From DASWHK01 sp036398215 (lineage in GTDB: Bacteria > Acidobacteriota > UBA890), in the NCBI GenBank assembly GCA_036398215.1, contig DASWHK010000132.1:1-9062 (forward strand): a stretch of DNA of 9,062 nucleotides, in the 5' to 3' direction. A program made the position numbers and the translations under genes. Below, one piece after another: positions 1 to 5,842 of this stretch. Below the pieces are notes generated by a model. It saw nothing but the letters and a program-made list of their open reading frames with translations. It did no database searches and had not been told where the DNA came from. Every line of letters starts with the position of its first letter. Positions within the stretch are counted from its first letter, which is position 1.

Positions 1-2039
1 TAGCGAGGCCAGGTGAGCGTTACGCCACCATACAGCAGGCGCGGCGCCGCGTAGCCGAGCGTCGGCGTGCGCTTGGCCTCGACCTCGGCGTCCAGGAGGT
101 TCTCGGCGCGCACGGTGAGGCGCGCGGCTTCGATCAGTGGCACCTCGATCGCGGCGTCGACGGTCAGCGCCGGCGCCAGCCGCAGCTCGTTGAAGTCGTC
201 CTCGAACTGCTCGCCGAAGCCGCTCACCGACATCATCGCCGCCCAGCCGCCGGCGGTCTGGTAGCCGAGGGTTCCGCGCGCCCGGTAGGCCGGCACCTGC
301 GGCAGCCGGTTGCCGTCGGCGGCGGGGTCGCCCGATTCGCGGATCCGCGAGTCGAGCCAGGCGTATGAGGCGCCGATCGACCAGCGGGTCGCCAGCCGCA
401 GGCGGGCGTCGAGCTCGACGCCGCGGGCGGTGGCCGAGCCGAGGTTCTCGCGGCGGCGGGTGATCAGGCTCGGGGTCACCGAGGAGGTGGCGTTGATGAT
501 GGCGTTCTCCAGGCGGTTCCAGTAGAACGTCGCCTGCAGGCGAAGCCCCACCGGCTCGGCGAGGTTGCCGTCCCAAGACCCGCCGATCTCGGCGCCGAGC
601 AGCCGCTCCTCTTCGAGCTCCGAGTTGGCCAGCGTCGACACGTTGCCGACCCGGAACTGCCGGTAGAGCTCGTTGAGCGTCGGCGCCCGGAAGGCCCGGT
701 AGGCGGCGCCGCGCAGGGTCAGGCCCGGACGCGGCTGCCAGGCGAGGCCGGCGCGCGGCGACAGGAACTCGGCGCCGCGGCCCTCGGCGTCGCCCTCGGC
801 GGGGGTCTGGCGCCAGACGTCGCCGCGGGCGCCCAGGCTGAGCGTCCAGCGCGGGTCGGGCCGCCAGTCGGTGGCGGCGAAGACGCCGCCCGAGCCCTGG
901 ACGCCCCCCGGGGCGCGGGTGGCGCCGCTGAACACCACGACCTCCTTGCTGTGGCCCTTCACCCGCCGCAGGTCGCCGCCGAAGGCCACGGTGCTGCCGT
1001 CTCCCCACGCCGTCCAGCCGTGGCCGCCGGCGCCGTAATCCTTGGAAGGCACCCGCTGCAGCAAGACGAGGTTCTCGCTGTCGCGGTCGTCGGCGACGCT
1101 TGTGAAGGTGCTCTCGAAGAGCTGGCTACGAGCGAAGCCGTGGGCGCTCCAGCCCGCATCGCCGCCCTCGGACGTCCCGCTCCAGGCGGCGCTGGCCCCC
1201 ATCAGGCCGGTCTCGTTGGTCTGCAGCGGCGTGCCGTTGCCGCGCGCCTCGTGCAGGGCCTCGACGTTGACCGTGAATCCTCGGGGCAGATCGATCCGCA
1301 GCCGTCCGGACTGGCTGGCCGCGGTGATCTCGGTATCGACGGCGCCGCGCTCCTCAGGGGCGGTGGAGATGTAGCCGGCGGTATTGAACAGCTGGCCGCT
1401 GGCGAACACCGAGCCGCCGCCGATGGCGTGACCCACGGCGATGCCGAAGCGCACCGTCGAGTCCTCGCCGGCCAGTGCCTGCAGCTGCAGGTCGGGTCCC
1501 ATGCTGCGCCGGGTCACCAGTTGCAGGACGCCGCCGAGCGCCTGGCTGCCGTAGGGGGCCGAGCCGCCGCCGAGGGCGACCTCGACCTGCTCGAGGGCGA
1601 GCAGCGGCACGCGATCCCAGTACACCCAGCCGCCGAACGGATCGTCCATCGGGATGCCGTCGACCAGGACCAGGGCGCGGCTGACGCCGCTGGGGGCGAT
1701 GCCGCGCAGGTTGAGCCCCAAAGCGGTGGGGTGGGAGTCGCGGCTCGAGGTGCGCCGGAAGAGGCCGACGGCGGGGCTGGACCGCAGCGCATCGTCGAGC
1801 ACGACGGCCGGCGCCCGTTGCAGCTCGGCGCCGTCCCAGGCGCGCGCCGCGGTCGGCAGCTCCGACAGCCGCACCGGCAGGCGCGTGGCGCTGACCGTGA
1901 TCACCTCAACGGCCTGCGGCGGCGGCGGTGGCTGCTGCTGCTGCTGTTGCGGCTCTTCTTGCCCCCGGGCGGCGGGCGGCACCAGGAGGCAGAGCGCCGC
2001 GGTGAGCAACGCGTTCTCGACGATCAATCGTTGGCGCAT
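1..2039 (-). CDS. TonB-dependent outer-membrane receptor, 3' end at window edge
   Basis: An open frame runs without a stop from an ATG at 2039 to the window edge: 679 codons ending in Trp-Pro-Arg, then TA, which could be the first two bases of a stop. Residues 1-26 look like a signal peptide (hydrophobic core about 10-20, likely cleavage after Ala-Arg-Gly). A Gln6-Pro5 tract (31-41) follows, then a TonB-box-like EVITVSATR (45-53). The plug domain covers about 55-178, with the hallmark LVLVDGIPMDDPFGG (D127) and a YGSQALGGVLQLVTRR segment at its end. The rest alternates polar and hydrophobic residues as in a 22-strand barrel and includes YRAFRAPTLNELYR, typical of the family. Length is normal. 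Such receptors import siderophores, cobalamin, metals or glycans using TonB-ExbBD energy; the substrate cannot be told here. No strong Shine-Dalgarno precedes the ATG. The neighbouring dehydratase does not suggest a substrate. Confidence 0.93.
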   Translation of the reverse strand, partial: MRQRLIVENALLTAALCLLVPPAARGQEEPQQQQQQPPPPPQAVEVITVSATRLPVRLSELPTAARAWDGAELQRAPAVVLDDALRSSPAVGLFRRTSSRDSHPTALGLNLRGIAPSGVSRALVLVDGIPMDDPFGGWVYWDRVPLLALEQVEVALGGGSAPYGSQALGGVLQLVTRRSMGPDLQLQALAGEDSTVRFGIAVGHAIGGGSVFASGQLFNTAGYISTAPEERGAVDTEITAASQSGRLRIDLPRGFTVNVEALHEARGNGTPLQTNETGLMGASAAWSGTSEGGDAGWSAHGFARSQLFESTFTSVADDRDSENLVLLQRVPSKDYGAGGHGWTAWGDGSTVAFGGDLRRVKGHSKEVVVFSGATRAPGGVQGSGGVFAATDWRPDPRWTLSLGARGDVWRQTPAEGDAEGRGAEFLSPRAGLAWQPRPGLTLRGAAYRAFRAPTLNELYRQFRVGNVSTLANSELEEERLLGAEIGGSWDGNLAEPVGLRLQATFYWNRLENAIINATSSVTPSLITRRRENLGSATARGVELDARLRLATRWSIGASYAWLDSRIRESGDPAADGNRLPQVPAYRARGTLGYQTAGGWAAMMSVSGFGEQFEDDFNELRLAPALTVDAAIEVPLIEAARLTVRAENLLDAEVEAKRTPTLGYAAPRLLYGGVTLTWPR
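1917..1949 (-). repeat. Gln-Pro codon repeat, (CAG)5 plus (CCG)4
   Basis: Within the receptor gene, residues 31-41 are six Gln (one CAA, five CAG) followed by five Pro (one CCA, four CCG). The near-pure trinucleotide runs could change length by slippage. They lie in the linker between the signal peptide and the TonB box, where length changes would be tolerated. Confidence 0.8.
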
Positions 2040-2098
2040 GGCGGCCGTTTCCCGGGGAGGTGATCGAAAAGGTCGGCCCGATGGGCGGCCGAGGCGAG

Positions 2099-2107
2099 AT
2101 TCTACCA
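2099..2107 (-). promoter_or_regulatory. Candidate extended -10 for the TonB receptor
   Basis: The minus strand reads TGGTAGAAT, that is TGn followed by TAGAAT, one mismatch from the sigma-70 -10 consensus, in an otherwise very GC-rich 94-bp gap. Transcription would start near 2092 and give a leader of about 50 nt. No convincing -35 box lies about 17 bp upstream, as is acceptable for an extended -10 promoter. This is a motif match only. Confidence 0.4.
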
Positions 2108-2133
2108 GCCCCGCGGACCCCGGTGCGCGCGGC

Positions 2134-3108
2134 CTACTCGGTCGCGCACAGCATTTCGGGCAGCCGGCGCAGGTCGACGTTGCCGCCCGACAGCACGATG
2201 GCGACGCGGCAGCCGGGCTCGATCGGCAGGCGTCCGGCGAGCAACGCCGCCAGCCCGGCGGCGCCGGCCGGCTCGACGAGCAGCTTGACGCGCTCCAGCA
2301 ACAGCCGCATGGCGGCGACGATCTCGGCGTCGGATACGGTGACCACCTCGTCGACGAGGTCGCGGACGATCTCCAGGTTGAGGGCGCCGACAAACGGCGG
2401 CGCCAGCCCGTCGGCGATGGTGTCGAGCCGCTCGAGGCGCACCACCTCGCCGGCGGCGAGCGCCGCGCCCATGGTGGCGGCGCCCTGGGGCTCGACGCCG
2501 TAGATGCGGGTGTCGGGGGCAAGGGCGCGCAGCGCGGTGGCGACGCCCGAGATCAGCCCGCCGCCGCCGATCCCCACGACGACGGCGTCGAAAGGCGCCG
2601 CCGCCTCGGCGATCTCGAGACCCACGGTGCCGTGGCCGGCGATCAGCAGCGGGTCGTCGAAGGGGTGGATCAGCGTCAGGTTGCGGCTCTTCTGCAGCTC
2701 CCCCAGCTTGGTGAAGGCAGCGTGTACGTCGCCGTGCAGGACGCACTCGGCCCCGTAGCCGCGGGTGGCGGCGACCTTGCTGGCGACCGCCGACTCGGGC
2801 ATGACGATGACCGCGTTGGTGCCGAGGCGGGCGGCGGCGAAAGCCACCCCCTGAGCGTGGTTGCCGGCGGAGATCGTGATGACGCCGCGCGCCAGGCTGG
2901 TGGCGTCGAGGGTGGCGATCCGGTTGATGGCGCCGCGCGGCTTGAAGGAGCCGGTGCGCTGCAGGTTCTCGCACTTGAACGAGAGCTGGTAGCCGCTCAG
3001 CTCCGAGAGGTTGCGGGAGCTGAGCAGAGGGGTGCGGTGCAGGTGGGCCTCGATGACGCGGGCGGCGCGGCGGACATCGTCGAGGGTAGGGGCACTCGTG
3101 GCTGGCAT
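2134..3108 (-). CDS. PLP-dependent serine/threonine dehydratase (threonine ammonia-lyase-like)
   Basis: This 324-residue protein belongs to the fold-type II PLP family that deaminates L-threonine to 2-oxobutyrate or L-serine to pyruvate. The PLP lysine is K56 in GSFKPRGA. SAGNHAQG (80-87) is the substrate carboxylate loop, GIGGGGLISG (179-188) is the phosphate-binding glycine loop, and SGGNVD near the C-terminus is the family signature. The protein ends just after the catalytic domain, with no ACT regulatory domain, so it resembles TdcB-type or serine racemase-like enzymes more than allosteric, isoleucine-feedback IlvA. The ATG at 3108 places the family start (LDDVRRAARVIEAHLHRTPLL, 9-29) correctly, but no Shine-Dalgarno is visible upstream. 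It lies upstream of the TonB receptor on the same strand, 94 bp apart, and diverges from the gene at 3278. The family call is firm; which amino acid it prefers is not. Confidence 0.93.
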   Translation of the reverse strand: MPATSAPTLDDVRRAARVIEAHLHRTPLLSSRNLSELSGYQLSFKCENLQRTGSFKPRGAINRIATLDATSLARGVITISAGNHAQGVAFAAARLGTNAVIVMPESAVASKVAATRGYGAECVLHGDVHAAFTKLGELQKSRNLTLIHPFDDPLLIAGHGTVGLEIAEAAAPFDAVVVGIGGGGLISGVATALRALAPDTRIYGVEPQGAATMGAALAAGEVVRLERLDTIADGLAPPFVGALNLEIVRDLVDEVVTVSDAEIVAAMRLLLERVKLLVEPAGAAGLAALLAGRLPIEPGCRVAIVLSGGNVDLRRLPEMLCATE

Positions 3109-3144
3109 ACGGACAGGCTAACCGCAGGGGCCGGTGGCCGCGAG

Positions 3145-3176
3145 CCGGCGGTCGGGCGGCCGCCGGTCCGGCCGCC
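3145..3176. repeat. Overlapping inverted repeats in the divergent spacer
   Basis: CCGGCGG (3145-3151) can pair with CCGCCGG (3160-3166), and GGCGGCC (3155-3161) can pair with GGCCGCC (3170-3176). Each would form a 7-bp stem with an 8-nt loop, and they share the middle segment, so only one can form at a time. The 169-bp spacer 3109-3277 otherwise holds only a weak TACTAT (-10-like, plus strand, 3210-3215), a 6-bp inverted repeat (3220-3225 with 3237-3242) and a ribosome binding site. At this GC content, chance pairing is common. Confidence 0.4.
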
Positions 3177-3264
3177 GTGCGACCGTCAGAAGTGGGCGCC
3201 GCGTTGATGTACTATTCAGGCCGCCCTGGCCCGAAAGGCGGCGGCGGGGACCGAGCGATTGCGC

Positions 3265-3270
3265 GGAGGA
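3265..3270 (+). promoter_or_regulatory. Ribosome binding site fixing the start at 3278
   Basis: GGAGGA lies 7 nt before the ATG at 3278. The same frame is open further upstream to an ATG at 3134, but that stretch encodes Arg/Gly-rich residues, overlaps the divergent spacer and lacks such a site. The downstream ATG is therefore preferred. Confidence 0.75.
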
Positions 3271-3277
3271 AGCAGCG

Positions 3278-3871
3278 ATGCTGAGCGACCTGTTCATGAC
3301 CCTGGGGAAAGGGGTCGCCGAGCAGCTTACCTACTGGTGTCACACCTACCTGCCGCTCCCCCCCTTCTCGCGCTGGCGCCGGGCCACCGACGAGGTCATC
3401 GAGGCGATCCGCGCGAACGCCCGCCGCTACGGGATCGACGTCGATCGGATCGACCGCCGCAACGCCTACCAGGTCGCCCGCATGTCGGTCCCCAACCGCC
3501 ACGGCGAGCACCTGCCCGACCTCGTGCCCGACGCCTACAACCGCTACAGTCCGACCTCCTGCGCCAAGACCCACAGCGGCAAGAAGAAGATCGCCGCGCC
3601 CTCGGAGCGTCGCCGCGAGTTCCTCGAGCACCCGCAGACGCTCGCCTACCTGCTGGCGCCGTCGTCGCTGGCGCGCCTCGGCCTCGGAGGGTCGGCGCCG
3701 GGGACGATCATGGGGGTTCCCATCGGTCAACCGACGCCGCCGGCGGGGGTGATCGCCGGCAACCTGCGCGAGGCCATCGGCGGCAAGGGTGGCAGGGACG
3801 TCGACGTGCTCGCCGGGGCGATCGCCAAGCTCCACGCCGGGTTGCCGCGGCAGGAAGGCCAGGCCGCCTGA
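3278..3871 (+). CDS. Uncharacterised 197-residue protein, first gene of the aminotransferase pair
   Basis: I do not recognise this family. The frame is well supported by codon use (strong G/C in third positions) and by the GGAGGA site before the ATG. The protein is soluble-looking, with no signal peptide or membrane segment. Residues 1-33 contain an aromatic/Pro patch (QLTYWCHTYLPLPPFSRW). Residues 34-62 look helical and charged. A hydrophilic part (72-113) holds PNRHGEHLPDLVPDAYNRY and SCAKTHSGKKK. The last 60 residues are Gly/Pro/Ala-rich, with APGTIMGVPIGQPTPPAGVI (140-159). There are two Cys (C21, C95) and several His, but no recognisable metal or catalytic motif. Its TGA is one base before the aminotransferase ATG, so the two are probably co-translated and may share a process. 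No function is proposed. Confidence 0.8.
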   Translation: MLSDLFMTLGKGVAEQLTYWCHTYLPLPPFSRWRRATDEVIEAIRANARRYGIDVDRIDRRNAYQVARMSVPNRHGEHLPDLVPDAYNRYSPTSCAKTHSGKKKIAAPSERRREFLEHPQTLAYLLAPSSLARLGLGGSAPGTIMGVPIGQPTPPAGVIAGNLREAIGGKGGRDVDVLAGAIAKLHAGLPRQEGQAA

Positions 3872-3872
3872 C

Positions 3873-5129
3873 ATGGGGCGCGGCAAGCCGCCGCTGGTGC
3901 AGCCGGCGCCCGATCCGCCGCTCGGCGAGGACACCGCGATTCCCGGGCGAGAGCCCGCCGTGCAGGTGCAGTTGCAGCGGATCCCCGTGACCCAGGCGCT
4001 GGGCGAGACCTCGTTCATCCCGGTGTGCGAGCCGACCCTCGGCGGCAACGAGCTGGCGTACGTCAGCGAGGCGATCCGCACCAACTGGATCTCCTCGGCC
4101 GGCCGCTACATCCAGGAGTTCGAGCAGTCGTTCGCAAGCGCCTGCGAAGCCGCTCACGGGGTCGCCTGCACCAACGGCACCACGGCCCTGCACCTGGCGA
4201 TGGCGGTGCTCGGCCTCGGCCCGGGGGACGAGGTCATCCTGCCCGCCTTCACGATGATCGCAACGCCCAACTGCGTCCGCTACACGGGCGCCACCCCGGT
4301 GCTGGTGGACAGCGAGAGGGACACCTGGAACTTCGATCTCGACCAGGTCGCCGACGCCATCGGCCCCCACACCAAGGCGATCATCCCGGTGCACACCTAC
4401 GGCCATCCGGTGGACATGGACGCGCTCAACGAGCTCGGCGACGAGCACGGGATCTGGGTCGTCGAGGACGCGGCCGAGGCACACGGCGCCCGCTACAAGG
4501 GTCGGCGCGTCGGCAGCCTCGGCGACGCCGCCTGCTTCTCGTTCTACGGCAACAAGATCATCACCACCGGCGAGGGCGGGATGATCACCACCAACAACGC
4601 CGAGATCGCCAAGCTCGCCCGCAACCTGCGCGACCACGCTTTCTCGACCGAGCGCCACTTCTGGCATCGCTACGTCGGCTTCAACTACCGGATGACCAAC
4701 CTGCAGGCGGCCGTCGGCCTGGCCCAGACCGAGCGCCTCGAAGACTACGTCGGGGCGCGGCGGCGCAACGCCGCCCTCTACAGCGAGCTGCTCGCCGGCA
4801 TCGAGGGGTTGACAACGCCGCCCGAGGTGGGCGACGTGGAGAACGTGTTCTGGATGTACGGTATCCTGATCGAAGCGGAGTCGTTCGGGATGCCGCGCAA
4901 CGAGCTGCGCGAGGTGCTGGCGGCGCGCGGGATCGAGACCCGTACGTTCTTCATCCCGATCCACTACCAGCCGATCTACTATGAGGCCTACCGCGGCCGT
5001 TCCTTCCCGGTCGCAGAAGAGCTCTGCGCCCAGGGGTTGTATCTGCCCTCCGCCTCGTCGTTGACCGCGCCCCAGGTCCGCTACGTCGCCGAGGCGATTC
5101 GAGACATCGCCGCAGCGGCCGGCCACTGA
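3873..5129 (+). CDS. DegT/DnrJ/EryC1/StrS sugar aminotransferase (GDP-perosamine synthase-like)
   Basis: This PLP aminotransferase of 418 residues would transfer an amino group, usually from glutamate, to a nucleotide-bound keto-sugar in the cytoplasm to make an amino sugar for a surface glycan. The fold-type I core starts near F48 (FIPVCEPTLGGNE), with TNWISSAGRYIQEFE and TNGTTALHLA next. VEDAAEAHG (197-205) supplies the PLP-ring aspartate D199. FSFYGNKIITTGEGG carries the Schiff-base lysine K228. HRYVGFNYRMTNLQAAVGLAQ and FFIPIHYQPIYY follow. The EDAAEAHG, GNKIITTGEGG and NYRMTNLQAA motifs match GDP-perosamine synthases (Per/RfbE) best, but related enzymes for other sugars share them. The ATG is one base after the preceding stop. 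It gives an unusual Pro-rich 47-residue N-terminal extension, and in-frame GTG codons at 3960 or 3987 could be the real start. The family is certain, the sugar is inferred. Confidence 0.93.
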   Translation: MGRGKPPLVQPAPDPPLGEDTAIPGREPAVQVQLQRIPVTQALGETSFIPVCEPTLGGNELAYVSEAIRTNWISSAGRYIQEFEQSFASACEAAHGVACTNGTTALHLAMAVLGLGPGDEVILPAFTMIATPNCVRYTGATPVLVDSERDTWNFDLDQVADAIGPHTKAIIPVHTYGHPVDMDALNELGDEHGIWVVEDAAEAHGARYKGRRVGSLGDAACFSFYGNKIITTGEGGMITTNNAEIAKLARNLRDHAFSTERHFWHRYVGFNYRMTNLQAAVGLAQTERLEDYVGARRRNAALYSELLAGIEGLTTPPEVGDVENVFWMYGILIEAESFGMPRNELREVLAARGIETRTFFIPIHYQPIYYEAYRGRSFPVAEELCAQGLYLPSASSLTAPQVRYVAEAIRDIAAAAGH

Positions 5130-5138
5130 GACGCGGCC

Positions 5139-5161
5139 GCCGCCGAGCGAAAGCCGGCGGC
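5139..5161 (+). terminator. GNRA-capped hairpin between aminotransferase and ferritin
   Basis: GCCGCCG (5139-5145) pairs with CGGCGGC (5155-5161). After a single bulged A, GC pairs with GC around a GAAA tetraloop (5149-5152). This makes a 9-bp, very stable stem starting 10 nt after the aminotransferase stop. No U-tract follows, so it is not a standard intrinsic terminator. It could be a 3'-end stabiliser, a processing boundary or a leaky terminator before ferritin. Confidence 0.5.
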
Positions 5162-5227
5162 GACCCCGTGAACCGTGCACGTCGCCTGGCGGAAGCCGAT
5201 GTCGAACCCGAGCCGGCGCCGAGAAGA

Positions 5228-5234
5228 AAGGAAG
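5228..5234 (+). promoter_or_regulatory. Ribosome binding site of the ferritin gene
   Basis: AAGGAAG lies a few bases before the ATG at 5240. It supports this start over the in-frame GTG at 5168, which would add 24 charged residues not seen in ferritins. Confidence 0.7.
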
Positions 5235-5239
5235 ACGAG

Positions 5240-5737
5240 ATGCCGAAGCTTTCCGACAAGATGGTCGACGAGCTCAACGCCCAGCTGGGCCGCGAGCTGT
5301 CGGCCTCGAACCAGTACCTGGCGATGGCCATCCACCTCGACGACCGCAGCCTCAAGGAGCTGGCGGCGTTCTACTACGCTCAGGCCGACGAGGAGCGCGG
5401 GCACGCCATGAAGTTCCTGCACTACCTCCTGCGGGCTGACGCCCTGCCGGTGGTGCCGGCGATTCCGGAGCCGGTCCGCGAGTTCAAGTCGCTCGAGCAG
5501 ATCGCCGAGATGTCGCTGCAGCGGGAGCAGGAGGTCAGCCGCTGCATCCACGGGCTGGTCGATCGCGCCCTCGAGGAAAAGGACCACACGACCAACCATT
5601 TCCTGCAGTGGTTCGTCGAGGAGCAGCTCGAGGAGGAGGCCACCTTCATCGAGCTGCTCGACGTGATCCGCCAGTCCGAGAACCTGATGCTGGTGGAGCA
5701 GTACCTGTTCCGGCAGAAGCCGGGGGCCGGCGGCTAG
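5240..5737 (+). CDS. ftnA: Non-haem ferritin (bacterial FtnA type)
   Basis: This 165-residue iron-storage protein would form a 24-subunit cytoplasmic shell that oxidises Fe(II) and stores it as a ferric mineral. Length and order match bacterial ferritins. The first helix carries RELSASNQY with ferroxidase residues E19 and Y26. The second has ADEERGHAMKFL with E52 and H55. The third has LQREQEVS with E96. The fourth has FLQWFVEEQLEEE (121-133), with E128, Q129 and E132 in the positions of the E. coli FtnA third-iron and centre ligands. There is no methionine in the haem-ligand position expected for bacterioferritin, so ferritin is preferred. It is 110 bp downstream of the aminotransferase on the same strand, with a strong hairpin between. 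No clear promoter or Fur box was found, so it is uncertain whether it is co-transcribed. It converges on the glpD-like gene. Confidence 0.95.
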   Translation: MPKLSDKMVDELNAQLGRELSASNQYLAMAIHLDDRSLKELAAFYYAQADEERGHAMKFLHYLLRADALPVVPAIPEPVREFKSLEQIAEMSLQREQEVSRCIHGLVDRALEEKDHTTNHFLQWFVEEQLEEEATFIELLDVIRQSENLMLVEQYLFRQKPGAGG

Positions 5738-5748
5738 CTGCTAGCAAG

Positions 5749-5824
5749 GGCCGATCTTCTCGACAGTTGCCCATCGGCCGCGGCCGACCCTGATGGATGA
5801 AGCCGCGGTCGCGTGAAGCTTCAT
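5749..5824. repeat. Inverted repeats in the convergent spacer
   Basis: The 105-bp spacer between ferritin and the glpD-like gene holds two perfect 7-bp inverted repeats: GGCCGAT (5749-5755) with ATCGGCC (5773-5779), loop 17 nt, and ATGAAGC (5797-5803) with GCTTCAT (5818-5824), loop 14 nt. The 12-bp palindrome CGGCCGCGGCCG overlaps the first at 5775-5786. Neither stem has a U-tract on either strand. They may end transcripts from both sides in a factor-assisted way, but this is only a structural guess. Confidence 0.4.
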
Positions 5825-5842
5825 AGTAGGGAAGGTTGGGGC

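Noticed and set aside
951..2063. Long plus-strand open frame of 370 codons across the TonB receptor region
   Set aside because: It is antisense to the receptor gene, whose minus-strand frame gives a full plug and barrel with family motifs. The plus-strand product is Gly/Ala/Arg-rich with no domain; such open antisense frames are expected at this GC content.
2052..2066. CACCTCC stretch upstream of the TonB receptor as a Shine-Dalgarno
   Set aside because: On the transcribed strand this is the anti-Shine-Dalgarno sequence, not the ribosome binding sequence, so it cannot serve as a binding site.
1654..3207. Plus-strand open frame of 517 codons
   Set aside because: It runs antisense to the end of one gene and the whole of another (receptor and dehydratase), and its sequence is low-complexity. 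No plausible protein spans two opposite genes.
3210..3215. TACTAT as a plus-strand promoter -10
   Set aside because: It matches only four of six consensus bases and has no -35 partner at 16-18 bp; it is mentioned as a weak signal but not annotated.
3708..5180. Minus-strand open frame of 490 codons opposite the aminotransferase
   Set aside because: The plus strand carries all DegT-family motifs in order with the PLP lysine. The antisense product shows no motif and is an artefact of GC-rich codons.
5168..5239. GTG-started, 24-residue longer version of ferritin
   Set aside because: The extra residues are highly charged and lack a ribosome binding site, while AAGGAAG and the family length both support the ATG at 5240.
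5775..5786. Palindrome CGGCCGCGGCCG as an operator
   Set aside because: It is made only of G and C in a GC-rich spacer between convergent genes, where an operator is not expected. Chance is the simpler explanation.
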